64,000 nt of DNA from contig MARA01000024.1 in assembly GCA_001792895.1 (NCBI GenBank), positions 577,714 to 641,713 on the forward strand, in the 5' to 3' direction. The first letter of the stretch is position 1. Each line of letters opens with the position of its first letter. The notes beneath the pieces were generated by a model. It saw nothing but the letters and a program-made list of their open reading frames with translations, was not told the DNA's origin and did no database searches. This DNA comes from Lentinus brumalis (Eukaryota; Basidiomycota; Agaricomycetes; Polyporales; Polyporaceae). The translations under genes were made by a program, and so were the position numbers. Below, piece by piece: positions 33,571 to 43,544 of the stretch.

Positions 33571-36505
33571 GCAGCTCTGTTCTCGGATTCTGGACGGCAG
33601 CCCGCAGTCAGTCGCACGTGTCGCTGACGGCCATCGTCCACCCGAAAGCCAACACGGCCAGACAGCCGGAACGGGCGAGTACGGAAGTCGACGACTTGGT
33701 GTCCTCACGCCGGCACCAAGTCCCGACCTCCGACCTTCGCGCTCCCGCATCCCCGCGCAAGCTCAGCATACAGGAGAACCGGTACGCATATCCTGAGACC
33801 GTCCTCGAGGACCCCGCCCGCCTATGCGCTCGTAATCGCCACTTCGCTGGCGGAACCCAAGGGCCGCGAGCTCGAGTTTCGAACTGGTTGTGCGTAGCCG
33901 TAAACTGGCCATACTGTCCTTGAGACCTGTGCGTGTGCCCTACATCGGCACAGCGGCTCGAAGTGGCGGGAGGGCGGGAGGGCGGGAGAGGGCGTGTCGC
34001 GCGGGGCCGTGAATTCGCGATGAAACGCGGTTTTGCGACCTCGGCGGATGGGCTCCCGATGCGGTGCGGACGACCGTGATAGTGCGATGCGTGTGCAGTG
34101 TGCTTGCGAGCGCGAGAGGACGGCGGGGTGGACACGTGTGGCGGACTGTTCACTGGCACGCGTGGCGTAGAGATAACGGCAATGGGAGGCTTGCCGAACG
34201 TCCGAGAGGGATGGTGGCCACAGGGTGCGTGGCGCGGCGGGGGCGGGACGGGGATCGACGCGACGAGGTTAAGTCGTTGTTCGTCGTCGCCCGTCTGGCG
34301 CGAGACGGCGGGATGAGGATGGGGTGTTGATGGATGCTCTTGGGCGCCGTCGCGGCGACATACTGCGGGTGAGCTCACCTGATGGTGCACGGGAGAGAAC
34401 GCGCGACGGGGACGCAGATCGCAACGCCCCGCGACACGGCGCATATAACCGGATTATAACATGTTGTGCGCGTCGAACGGGGCTGATCCCGCGTGGGTAC
34501 GATGAGCGGTTGGCGAGGAGTGGGCAATCTTGTGCCACTGGCCGGAGAGACGGGGTTGCCGATGGCGAGGCGCGAGTTGGATACGCGCGAAACGAGCTGG
34601 AGGGGTGCGTACGAGTGAGGCGCTGTGTGTGAAGGATGCAGCTATGCAGTTGCAGGACGGTCTGCAGGTGGGGGAGGCCGGTTCGCGGATATGTGCTTCA
34701 TGGGGGCGATGTGGGCATAGGTCGAGGGACGATGGAAGGCTGGCGTACGAGAGGGCAGGAAGATGTCGGCAGCGGGTGTATGCGTCACGCAGGCGGGGGC
34801 TGCTCCAGATTGCAACGCGTCGCCTGCGTACAGCGGGGTAGAGCCGGGGAGGACGGTGCTGTGTTGTGTGCGCGGAGCAGAGACGGCGGCTAGGCGCACT
34901 TGCAGGGTGGACGTCGGACACGAGAGCAGCGAACGGATGGCGCACAGAGGAGTGCAGCGAGCGAGGGAGCCGTGAAAAGGACGAGCGTGGATTGGCCGGG
35001 CAGAATGAACGGCAAGATGAAGCGAGCGGACTCCTTCCCTCTCCTTCCCGCTCGCGTCGGACGCCCGTTTCCGCCCGGGAGAGCGGGCCGGCCCCGCACA
35101 CTGTGAACGGCGATGATGTGTGACCACAGGCCTTGTCCCCCACCCCCATCTTCTGCTGACCAGCAGTATACGTACTTGACGACGTCGAACATGTCTAGTT
35201 CCGGGAGAGTCATCTCTGGAAAGGAGGTCGCCCAGCACAATTCGCGCGAGAGCTGTTGGATTATCGTCCATGGTGAGTGCTGTTCTTGCAGGCCGTCATG
35301 GGAAGGGGAAGGGAGAGTGACTGAGGAGGTCTCCGCACTTTGCAGGCAAAGTTTATGATGTTACGGAGTTCTTGGATGGTGAGGCAGACTCCCAAGGCTC
35401 GCCCGTTCGAGACACTGAGTCTCATGTCGTCCTAAGACCACCCCGGCGGCAGCAAGATAATCCTAAAGTACGCTGGCAAGGACGCCACGTAAGCTTGTTC
35501 CTCCAGACGTATGTGACAACAGACATCTGACAGTCGTCACTTCCTAGGGCAGAGTACGACCCCATTCACCCACCGGACGCTATCAAGACGCACCTCCCTC
35601 CCGAGAAGCAGTCAGTATCTCTGTCCACTCACAGATCACGTTGTCTAACCAACCGCTTCGCAGCCTAGGCGATGTCGACCCTCAGACCGTTTTGAAGGTC
35701 GAGGTGGAGGTGTCTGACCAGGAAAAGGCGCGTATGGATCGCATAGCGAACCGCCCATCACTCTCAGAAATCCTGAACCTACACGACTTCGAGGTGTGTC
35801 CTACGCGACGTGCCCCCGTTTGTGGGTGCTAACAGGCTGTTTGAGGCTATCGCACGAGCCGTGATGCCAGAGAAGGCCTGGGCGTACTACAGCTCTGCAG
35901 CCGACGACGAGATCACGAACCGCGAGAACCACGCCGCGTACCACAGGATATGGTGGAGACCACGCATCCTGCGCGACGTCACGCACGTGGACTGGTCGAC
36001 CACGATTCTCGGCCACCCGTCCAAGATGCCGTTGTACATCGTATGCCGGATACCTTCCCTGTCTCTGCTGACATGTGCGCTGACCATGACGTCGCAGACT
36101 GCTACCGCGCTGGGGAAGCTCGGACACCCGGACGGCGAGCTCAACCTGACGAAGGCGGCGGCGAAGCACGGCGTCATCCAGATGGTAAGTGGGCTGTGAC
36201 GCATGTGTCGGCGGTCGGGAGTCGCTCACCCAAGGCAGATCCCGACGCTGGCCTCATGCGCGTTCGACGAACTCGTCGACGCCGCGCAGCCCGGGCAGGT
36301 GCAGTTCCTGCAGCTGTACGTGAACAAGGACCGCGCGATCACGAAGAAGTTCGTGCAGCACGCAGAGCAGCGCGGGATCAAGGGGCTCTTCATCACGGTC
36401 GATGCACCGCAGCTCGGCCGGCGAGAAAAGGACATGCGGCAGAAGTTCGAGGCCGAGGACCCGGCAGAGGTGACGGGGAACAACCAGGAGAGCAAAGTCG
36501 ACCGG
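33571..36505 (+). repeat. Segmental duplication, copy B
   Basis: Second copy of the segment described at 24871-27788, in direct orientation and offset by about 8.7 kb. Here the right edge lies inside an uninterrupted flavocytochrome b2 gene. Copy B therefore probably holds the ancestral gene arrangement and copy A arose by partial duplication. Confidence 0.9.
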
Positions 36506-37342
36506 TCGCAGGGCGCTGCACGTGCCATCAGCGTACGTCGTCTCAGCACGTCTATGTGCTCCTGCTCACAGTGACACGGTGATAGTCCTTCATCGACCCC
36601 GGCTTGGACTGGAAGGACATCCCCTGGTTCCAGAGCATCACCAAGAGTGAGTCGGACGCTCGCTAGTCAGACTGCACGCAACTGAACCGCCCGCCAGTGC
36701 CGCTCATCCTCAAGGGCGTCCAGTGCTGGGAAGACGCTCTGCAAGCTTACGACCTGGGGCTCGCCGGCGTGGTGCTCTCCAACCACGGCGGCCGGCAGCT
36801 CGACTTCTCGCGCTCGGGCATCGAGGTGCTCGTCGAGGTCGTCCGCGAGCTCCGCGCGCGGCGCGGGCTCTCGTTCCCGAACGAGAAGTTCCAGCTGTTC
36901 GTCGACGGCGGGGTGCGCCGGGCCAACGACGTCCTCAAGGCTGTCGCGCTCGGGGCGACCGCGGTCGGCGTGGGGCGCCCGTTCTTGTACGCGTTCTCGT
37001 CGTACGGGTTCGAGGGCGTCGACCATGCGCTCCAGATCCTCCACGTAGGTCGCAACCGTGTCGCATCGACGGTTTTAGTCACTGATGGAGACACTTCCAG
37101 GATGAATTTGAGATGAACATGCGTCTGCTCGGCGCTCGGACGCTCAAGGAGGTCGTGCCCGAGATGGTCGACGCGTCGTCGTTGCAGTCCCACATCGTGG
37201 CTGTCCCCGGTGACCGGCTGTACGACTCGAACTGTGCGTGCTCTCTTCCGTAGTTTCCTCGAGAGCTGGTACTGACGCAAGTGTGGTGGTAGACGAGAGC
37301 ATGCAGCACGCTCGGCTGCGGGAAGTCAAGTCGAAGATGTAG
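35191..37342 (+). CDS. CYB2: Flavocytochrome b2-type L-2-hydroxyacid (lactate) dehydrogenase, complete copy, C-terminal SKM
   Basis: Cytochrome b5 domain fused to an FMN-dependent alpha-hydroxyacid dehydrogenase barrel; known members oxidise L-lactate and pass electrons to cytochrome c. Spliced exons give SGKEVAQHNSRESCWIIVHG, KVYDVTEFLDDHPGGSKIIL and a linker HLGDVDPQTVLKVEVEV. The barrel follows with EKAWAYYSSAADDEITNREN, FLQLYVNKDRAITKKF (the Tyr matches Tyr254 of yeast CYB2), LFITVDAPQLGRREKDM, the active-site Lys in LILKGVQCWEDAL, the catalytic His and Arg in LSNHGGRQLD, FVDGGVRRANDVLKA and VGVGRPFLYAFSSYG. The C-terminus is ARLREVKSKM-stop. The protein starts directly at the b5 domain (MSSSGRVISG), with no presequence like that of yeast CYB2, and SKM is a plausible PTS1. 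Peroxisomal location is therefore inferred. About nine introns are needed. Confidence 0.92.
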
Positions 37343-37805
37343 ACTGGTGCAGAAGTACCATTTCGTCGTCATATATCCCTGGAATCTCATGATTGCTTCG
37401 TCCGTCTTGAGTAGTGCATACCTGTATATTTCATGTACTTGTGTCGCCTGTGACAGCAACCTAGCTCTCAGAACATGCAAGGCACCCATCCTGCGTCCGT
37501 GAACAGAAGTGCAGAAATGTCGTCTATGTTGAGCATTGTCATCGTAAGGTTACAACTACCACAATCAAAGCAGAGGGGAGGGGTACTAGCGGCAACATAT
37601 ATAGGTTAATCATACGTGCATGGTATGGTACTAAGGTGGGTGGGTGGGAGTGGGTGGACAGTCCGCATGGCTACAATCGACTCGTCTAAGTATACTGCTT
37701 CATTATTTGCTATACTTGTCGTTCCAACGTGATAATTAACCAGAAGCACACACAAAAAATCCCAAGAGAGAAGAAAGTCAGAAACGTCAGGCCAGGCAGG
37801 CACGC
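37343..37805. other. Convergent 3' spacer
   Basis: Lies between the ends of the flavocytochrome b2 gene and the arrestin-like gene on the other strand. It is AT-richer, as expected for two 3' UTRs; no gene is seen. Confidence 0.55.
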
Positions 37806-40574
37806 TCAATATCTCGCGACGGAGGCGGGCAAACCCACCACGACCGGCACGGGATGGGCCGCCTCCACCGCCGCCTCGTACGACGGTGGCGCCTCGCCCT
37901 CCTCGGTCTCTTGCCCGGCGATGAGCCGCTCGAAGAGCTCCGGGGTCGTGCGCTCCTGGAACGACTGTCTGCGCGAGAGCGGCGGGCTGATGACGGTCGC
38001 AGTCGGACTGATGTGCTGCTCGCTGCTGGTCGGCAGGGAGTCGACGGACTGGTCGGACATCGGATGGGCGGGGTTTCCCGGAGACCGTCCACGTCCGGAG
38101 AGCGAGCTCGTGGTCGAGGACGCGTGTGCCGCGAGCGCGAACGTCGACACGGATCGTCGCTGGGCGAAGCTGGCGGCAGGCGCGCCGAGGTCGACGGTCG
38201 TGGGCGGGCGAGTGCAGATGTCGCCGTCCGAAACGACGCTTAACGGGACATGGGGAGGAATGGCGTTGGGGACCTGCGAGTATGGAGGGAGGGCGGTGTG
38301 CTCGGGGTTGCAGAGGTGCTACAAATTTATCGTCAAAAACCAGACGAACTCTCTTAAGACCTGGAGACTTACCGAGAGGATATGTACAGGCGTCTGCACG
38401 ACGATATCGAAGAGCTTCCGCTTCCCTGTCTGCGGATCGACGGCGCTATCGTCCCCTCGTTCGACCCGGAATATGATCTTCAACATGTGCGAGACTGAGA
38501 TGTTACTCCTCTTGTTCTTGTTGGTCGTGTGGAGTGTACCCTCGGCCTTCGGCAAGTGAAGCTCCTTGCGGATTGTCCACGGGCCAGGACCCATGAAGCT
38601 GGACACGGTCTCTGAGACATCGTCCTCCGGGTTGAGAACCTCGTTGAGCGGGGACTGCCTGAAGGCTTCCGGATCGTCCGTGGTCAAAGGCAGGAGAGCG
38701 GGGCCGTCCTTTTTGGGATACTTGAGCGCAAGAAGAGGTACTCTGTTGATAGGGTCTGTGCGTGCGACGCGTCTGAACCCGGTCCAGTAGTCGACCCGCT
38801 CTGAAGGCACACATCAGAAATGGCGATGCAATGCGCAAAACGTCGAGGCCATACCTTCAATCAGTACGGATATTCGGTGAATCTTCATTTTCGTCCACGG
38901 CATGAATGTGATGCTGACGGGCATTGTGCCTCCGATGGCAAAGCTTCGTCCGGATATCATGATGAGGTATTGCATCTGCGTATCCCACTGTCGCTCGACC
39001 ACGATACTCTCCGATTCCTCCGTGTCATCTTCACCGGGCGTCGTCACGACCGTGATGTCTTGCGACGCGGTTAACTTCTGTTTGAATGCGCCAGGGCGGT
39101 GTACGACGGCCTTGAGTTTCCACGTCACTGAACCGTAGTCCACGTGTAAACTCGGTGGGGAATTCGCGGGGATAGTGAACGAGACCGGATATGTGTATAC
39201 GCCTATACGCTTTGTTGGCACCATGAAGCAACGAAAAGATGAGCGACGCACCTTTTCGGAACTCCTTCCACCCGTCTCCATGCTCTTGGCCGTCTTCCAC
39301 TTCCAAACCCACCGCCTCTGCAACACGTCCGAGAGCGGAGCGTTCCTTGAGCGGGGTCCCTGCAGTATCCCCGGATTCGAAGAACGCTCGGTCCCTGGTA
39401 CGCCCACGCGGAGGCGTGATATCGCCGCCCCGCTCGACCATGGGAGAGCGTGACCGCACCCGATCCTTCATCGCTTCGAAAAAGGCGCTGGCGAAAGAGA
39501 ACTTCCCCTTGCGGCCCCGCACAGTATCGTCCCCTTCGCCATCTCTCTGTCGCGAAGGCGTGCGCCCGTCCCGCCCTAGCGAGTGCGATGGCCCTGCGTG
39601 TTGAAGATGCGACGTGCTGCTCCCGACCTGGAACTCGCGATCATCGTCGAAGCTAACACGCCGAGAGTCCGGAACCTCTCGCGGAGACCACATTCCGGAT
39701 GACGAGCGTCCCTGCCTGGATGGAGAGCGAGACAGACCTGCGATCGCGCTGCGATGTCAGCCACAATGCCAAGCTCGAACGAGTCACGCCCACCTGTATA
39801 GTACTGTTCCGCCTCCAGTGCGCGGCGCAGGTCTTCGAGGCTGCGCGCTGGAGATTCGTCGTACATGGGCAATGATGACCGGTTGATGATCGACGCTGTT
39901 GGGCTGACAAGGACAGTATCCTCCTGGGAATAGGTGGGGGTGTACGGCGGAGAAGCCACGGGAGGGTGATAGCCATTGTCGTGATGTGAAACGAAGGAAC
40001 GCTGGTAGTGAGTCTGGTCCACGCTCATGTGGCGACGTCGTGGTCTCCGGACAGTAGCGGCATCGCGAGGTGGAGGGGAACGCCCGCGGCTCCCGTCTCT
40101 GGACTCATCGTGTTGCATGTAACTTGACCGCTCGGAGTGATCTTCGTCCTCGTGCTCGAGTGCCAACCCCGGACCGACGGAGACGTTGCGACGAAACCCT
40201 GACCCCGGGGCGTGACCGGCGCGAAAGAACACATATGACTGGGAGTAAATGTCGTGTTCCTCCGTGATCTCTATACGGCGCGCACCAACGCCTGGACATG
40301 GTTAAGATAACGCCAAGTGCGGTATGATAGATAAGAGCGTACCTTCGGGCCATGCCGTTACCGTCCTCCCTACGAGCTCGACTTCGATGCTGGTGATGCG
40401 CGTGGGCTTCGCCAAGGTCAACACGAGCAGCCCGCGGACCATACCAGGCGAAGCGTCGGCCTGCATGGTCCTCTGTCGGCCAGTGGCGTCTCCGGCGCGG
40501 AGGAAGACGACAGACTCTGCAAGACGGATGTCGAGGGCATTCTTGCTGGGAGCGGGCTTGGTCGATGTGGGCAT
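37806..40574 (-). CDS. Arrestin-related trafficking adaptor (ART) with PPxY motif
   Basis: Alpha-arrestin-like adaptor; relatives recruit the Rsp5/Nedd4 ubiquitin ligase to plasma-membrane transporters for endocytosis. Spliced from the minus strand, the arrestin N-domain begins NALDIRLAESVVFLRAGDA, then VRGLLVLTLAKPTRITSIEV and VELVGRTVTAWPEG. After an intron come IEITEEHDIYSQSYVFFRAG and a long Ser/Arg-rich insert. The C-domain has VYTYPVSFTIPANSPPSLHV, TWKLKAVVHRPGAF and GTMPVSITFMPWTKMKIHRI. Later exons add ERVDYWTGFRRVARTDPINR and RKELHLPKAEG. The C-terminal tail contains EGEAPPSYEAAVEAA, a PPxY motif for WW domains, plus ALPPYSQVP. Short introns at about 39750-39800 (after QYYTG) and 39200-39255 (after EFRKG) restore the frame. 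Start 40574 (MPTSTKPAPSKN) is the best ATG. No lesion was seen. Confidence 0.88.
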
Positions 40575-41975
40575 GTATGGATGGTGGTCGTCGGAAGAGA
40601 AGGGCAGATAGCTCAATGTACCGCACCGTCCTCGAGACCGATCGAGACTCCAGCCGCCAATCGTTCCTGAATTCATTTTTTGTTCGATACGGTCCGGAGG
40701 CAACCCCGACATTAGGGTTAGGGTATATAACCGGTAATTGCGTCATTCCGACTCATTTGCTGTGCAGACCGCGCACGTTGGAAGTTTTCGAGCTCCCTCT
40801 TGCTGGAATCCGGAACGCAAATAATGTGTTACTAGCTGCAGGACATCTCGAAGACCAATATTGTCAGGACCGGCAGCCATACGCACAAACTGCGCAGGTA
40901 CTTACTGGTAGTACTACTGTAAGGCGCACCTGGCGACCACACCACGGAGGACCTCATCAGTTGAGTCAGAAATTCACGGACGGCCGGACCCAGGGAAAAG
41001 GGAAAAGACGGAGATCCGGGCGTATAGACACATGGAGGGTGAGCGTATCAAGTAGCGAATTTGAAACTCAGCTACGTCTTCGCGATATTAACCTCGAGGA
41101 GCGCAGTGTGCACCGTCCTGATCTGGCAACATTTCAGCCGAATCTGGACAGCCCGACGCATCGAGGATAGGACCCGTCGATCGAGGAGAGACTCAGACTG
41201 CTTCAAGCTCTCGACTTGGACGCCGAGCGAGTCGATGTCATTGCTAGGGACACGCCGGACTAAGCCAGACCCAATAGTGGTTCTCGGCGTAGTCTGACCA
41301 CGAAATCCAGGTGAGTACTCTCCACTAGACATCCAGGTACTTAGTCAACTTATGTGAATGCAGGAGCATCAAGTGTCCCGGTCGGGAGTTGATGACATCG
41401 AGATGTAAGTACTCTGCACGTGTTTCCCAGATATTTGCAGCTCACCAGTGCAGCCTACCAAGCTCGCACAGCGAGGAACGCGACGGAACTGTGCATCAAG
41501 TTGAGACTCTCGCGATCTAGTGACACACTGTGGTGGGCGCTGTGCGCCCCAGTATCCAGCGCTGTAGCATCGCGCGCCGTTGGGCGTGAGGTCACCACGG
41601 CCACTGCTCCCGAAGTCAGTCTTCTCGTGCCATACAAGGCGCAACTTGGACCGTGGCCCTATGCTCATAGGTCTTGGGGACGACCACCGTGACATTTTCG
41701 GTTTGTATAATTCTTTGTATGTGGCGTCGTCACACTACTTTGTGGACTAGAATCTTGAACTATACCAGAGGGGCGTGTGGGTGGTCAGCGCGGACTATGG
41801 GAAGCATCATCGCGTGCGACCGATCGGGCACCGCCGACGACGCGCCCTTGCAGATGCTGCTTGGGTGCTTCAGTCGGAAGTTGAGGGTCAGCGCAAGGTC
41901 ATCCGCCGACTTCCCTCCTCTGTTCTGTCTTTCTTCGTTTATGCTTTCTGTACCGTCCATTCCCAGAGGCTGATC
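40575..41975. other. Upstream region of the ART gene and unassigned interval
   Basis: Holds a telomere-like motif (40712-40723) upstream of the ART gene, then splice-signal-rich DNA. One coding-like piece is at 41171-41263: after a TAG acceptor the frame reads DPSIEERLRLLQALDLDAER then VDVIARDTPD-stop. Another, EHQVSRSGVDDIE, lies near 41362-41405 between CAG and GTAAGT. These may be micro-exons of an unrecognised gene or non-coding RNA. No family can be assigned. Confidence 0.4.
40712..40723 (-). promoter_or_regulatory. Two telomere-type repeats (telobox-like) upstream of the ART gene
   Basis: TTAGGGTTAGGG on the plus strand (CCCTAACCCTAA on the gene strand), about 140 bases upstream of the ART start and next to GTATATAA. 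Telobox motifs are known protein-binding sites in fungal and plant promoters. Function here is inferred, and chance occurrence is possible. Confidence 0.35.
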
Positions 41976-43339
41976 ATGACAACCGGTGCTCTATCAGCTA
42001 ACAACTTACACTCCTTGACCGTCGTAGTTGACGACGTCCACATGCACTACTCTACAATATCTCGCGAGAGGCTGCGCAGTCGCCTCCACACTCTGCAAAC
42101 CTCGACGCTTTTGTCTCTCAGGCCAACGAGAAAGCGTGGAACAACACTTCGACGGTGATCACTGCGCCGAGTGTGAGCTTCTGGTACAACTTCACCGGTA
42201 AGTGGCGAACACATGGCTTGCTGTGGAACTCGGACCTCACACGTGTCATCAAGGTTACAGTCGTGTCGCTGTGTACGGCTCGATCAACACTTGGGCCGGC
42301 GTACCCTATACAGCATGGGCGAACTACTCGATCGGAGGAGAGTACACCGCAGGAAACATCACGGGTGCACCCAAAGTCGTCACCGACTACCCTCTCTTCG
42401 TGTCGAGTGTCCTCCAACCGGGGAAGTTGTACAACCTCACTGTCGAAGTCTCCGCATCTCCCGACGCCCCCTTTGTCCTCGACTACGTCTTAGGATACCA
42501 ACAGCCCGCCCCCACTCCCATTGGCGCTTCCAGCAGCAGCTCCTCCCCGGGCTTCCCGGTGGGTGCACTGGTCGGAGGCTTGGTGGGAAGCATAGCGCTG
42601 TTGATCATCTTTGTGGCCGTCCTCGTTTACTGCCTGCTGCGACGTCAGAGGCGCAAGCTCGGCTGGACTGGTGCGTGTCACCATCACTGCGTGCCAGTGG
42701 AGAGGATCATGCTCACCACGAGTGATTCCGCCAGTAAAACCACTTGATGGCGAATTTTCGCCTATCACGACGTCGCCGAACACCTCTGGGTCCTACATGA
42801 GGGATACCTCCATCTCTATCTCTACTTCGACCGTGCGATCCCCTTCCACCCCTATTGATTCGCGCTATACGACCATGTCTGGGCACACATCGTCCCGGGT
42901 CGACTCGCGTTCCCGGCCGGATATGTCGGCCCACACTCGGTCATCGTCACAACTTCCGCTTCTCTCCAGTACCAACTCCCCACCAGTGCCGGTGACGGAC
43001 CCGGTTGGAAGGGCCAATGTAAATGTGCCCCAAGTCGAGGAGCCTCTCTACAACCCCTACGAGCTCCTCCCGGCTCAGCATGTCCCTTCTTCGTCAATCG
43101 TGCCGCCGTCCATGGCAGTCACAAAGCTGCCTGCTCCCGTGTCGACTCAGGCAGGAACGTCAGCGGTCATCGAGCTGGGTCCTAACGGTTATCCTATTGA
43201 GAAGCGACGCGAGCTCCGGATGGAGCCTGAGAAGAAACGACTGTACCCTGCCAATCCCGACATAGTCGGATCCTCATCTGGTGGTGGAGATGCATCGAAG
43301 GAAGGATCTTCCGCTAGCCCGCCCGCATATGGTACATGA
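41976..43339 (+). CDS. Single-pass membrane protein with glycosylatable ectodomain and Ser-rich cytoplasmic tail
   Basis: Resembles a basidiomycete family of putative surface sensors with no assigned function. The ectodomain begins VVVDDVHMHYSTI, followed by WNNTSTVITAPSVSFWYNFT, joined by an intron to YSRVAVYGSINTWAG, then AWANYSIGGEYTAGNITGAP and KLYNLTVEVSASPDAPFVLD. Several N-x-S/T sites are present. A Ser-rich linker (GASSSSSSPGFPVGAL) leads to one transmembrane helix (GSIALLIIFVAVLVYCLL), immediately followed by the positive stop sequence RRQRRK. After a further intron the cytoplasmic tail is Ser/Pro/Thr-rich with PVKPLDGEFSPITTSPNTSG and ends EGSSASPPAYGT. No clear signal peptide was found at the start chosen (MTTGALSANN), so the true 5' end may lie in an upstream exon. 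Confidence 0.7.
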
Positions 43340-43544
43340 TCTGGTCTGAGGTGAATACGTTGCTACTAGTATTGGACTTGAAGGACAAGACGATTTGCCA
43401 TTGCGCTTGGACATGATTTCCAATCGATGTATGAGGGGGTAACTGGTATACTGTATTGGACGCGGCACGGTGATGGACAGAGCGGACGGTACAGATAACG
43501 ATGGACAGGCAACCCAAGATCCGGAGCTGCACGAGAGAGACGAA

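Noticed and set aside
39031..39255. Frame change in the arrestin-like gene suggesting a pseudogene
   Set aside because: An intron ending in GCGTATAG joins EFRK-G directly to VYTYPVSF; the gene is intact.
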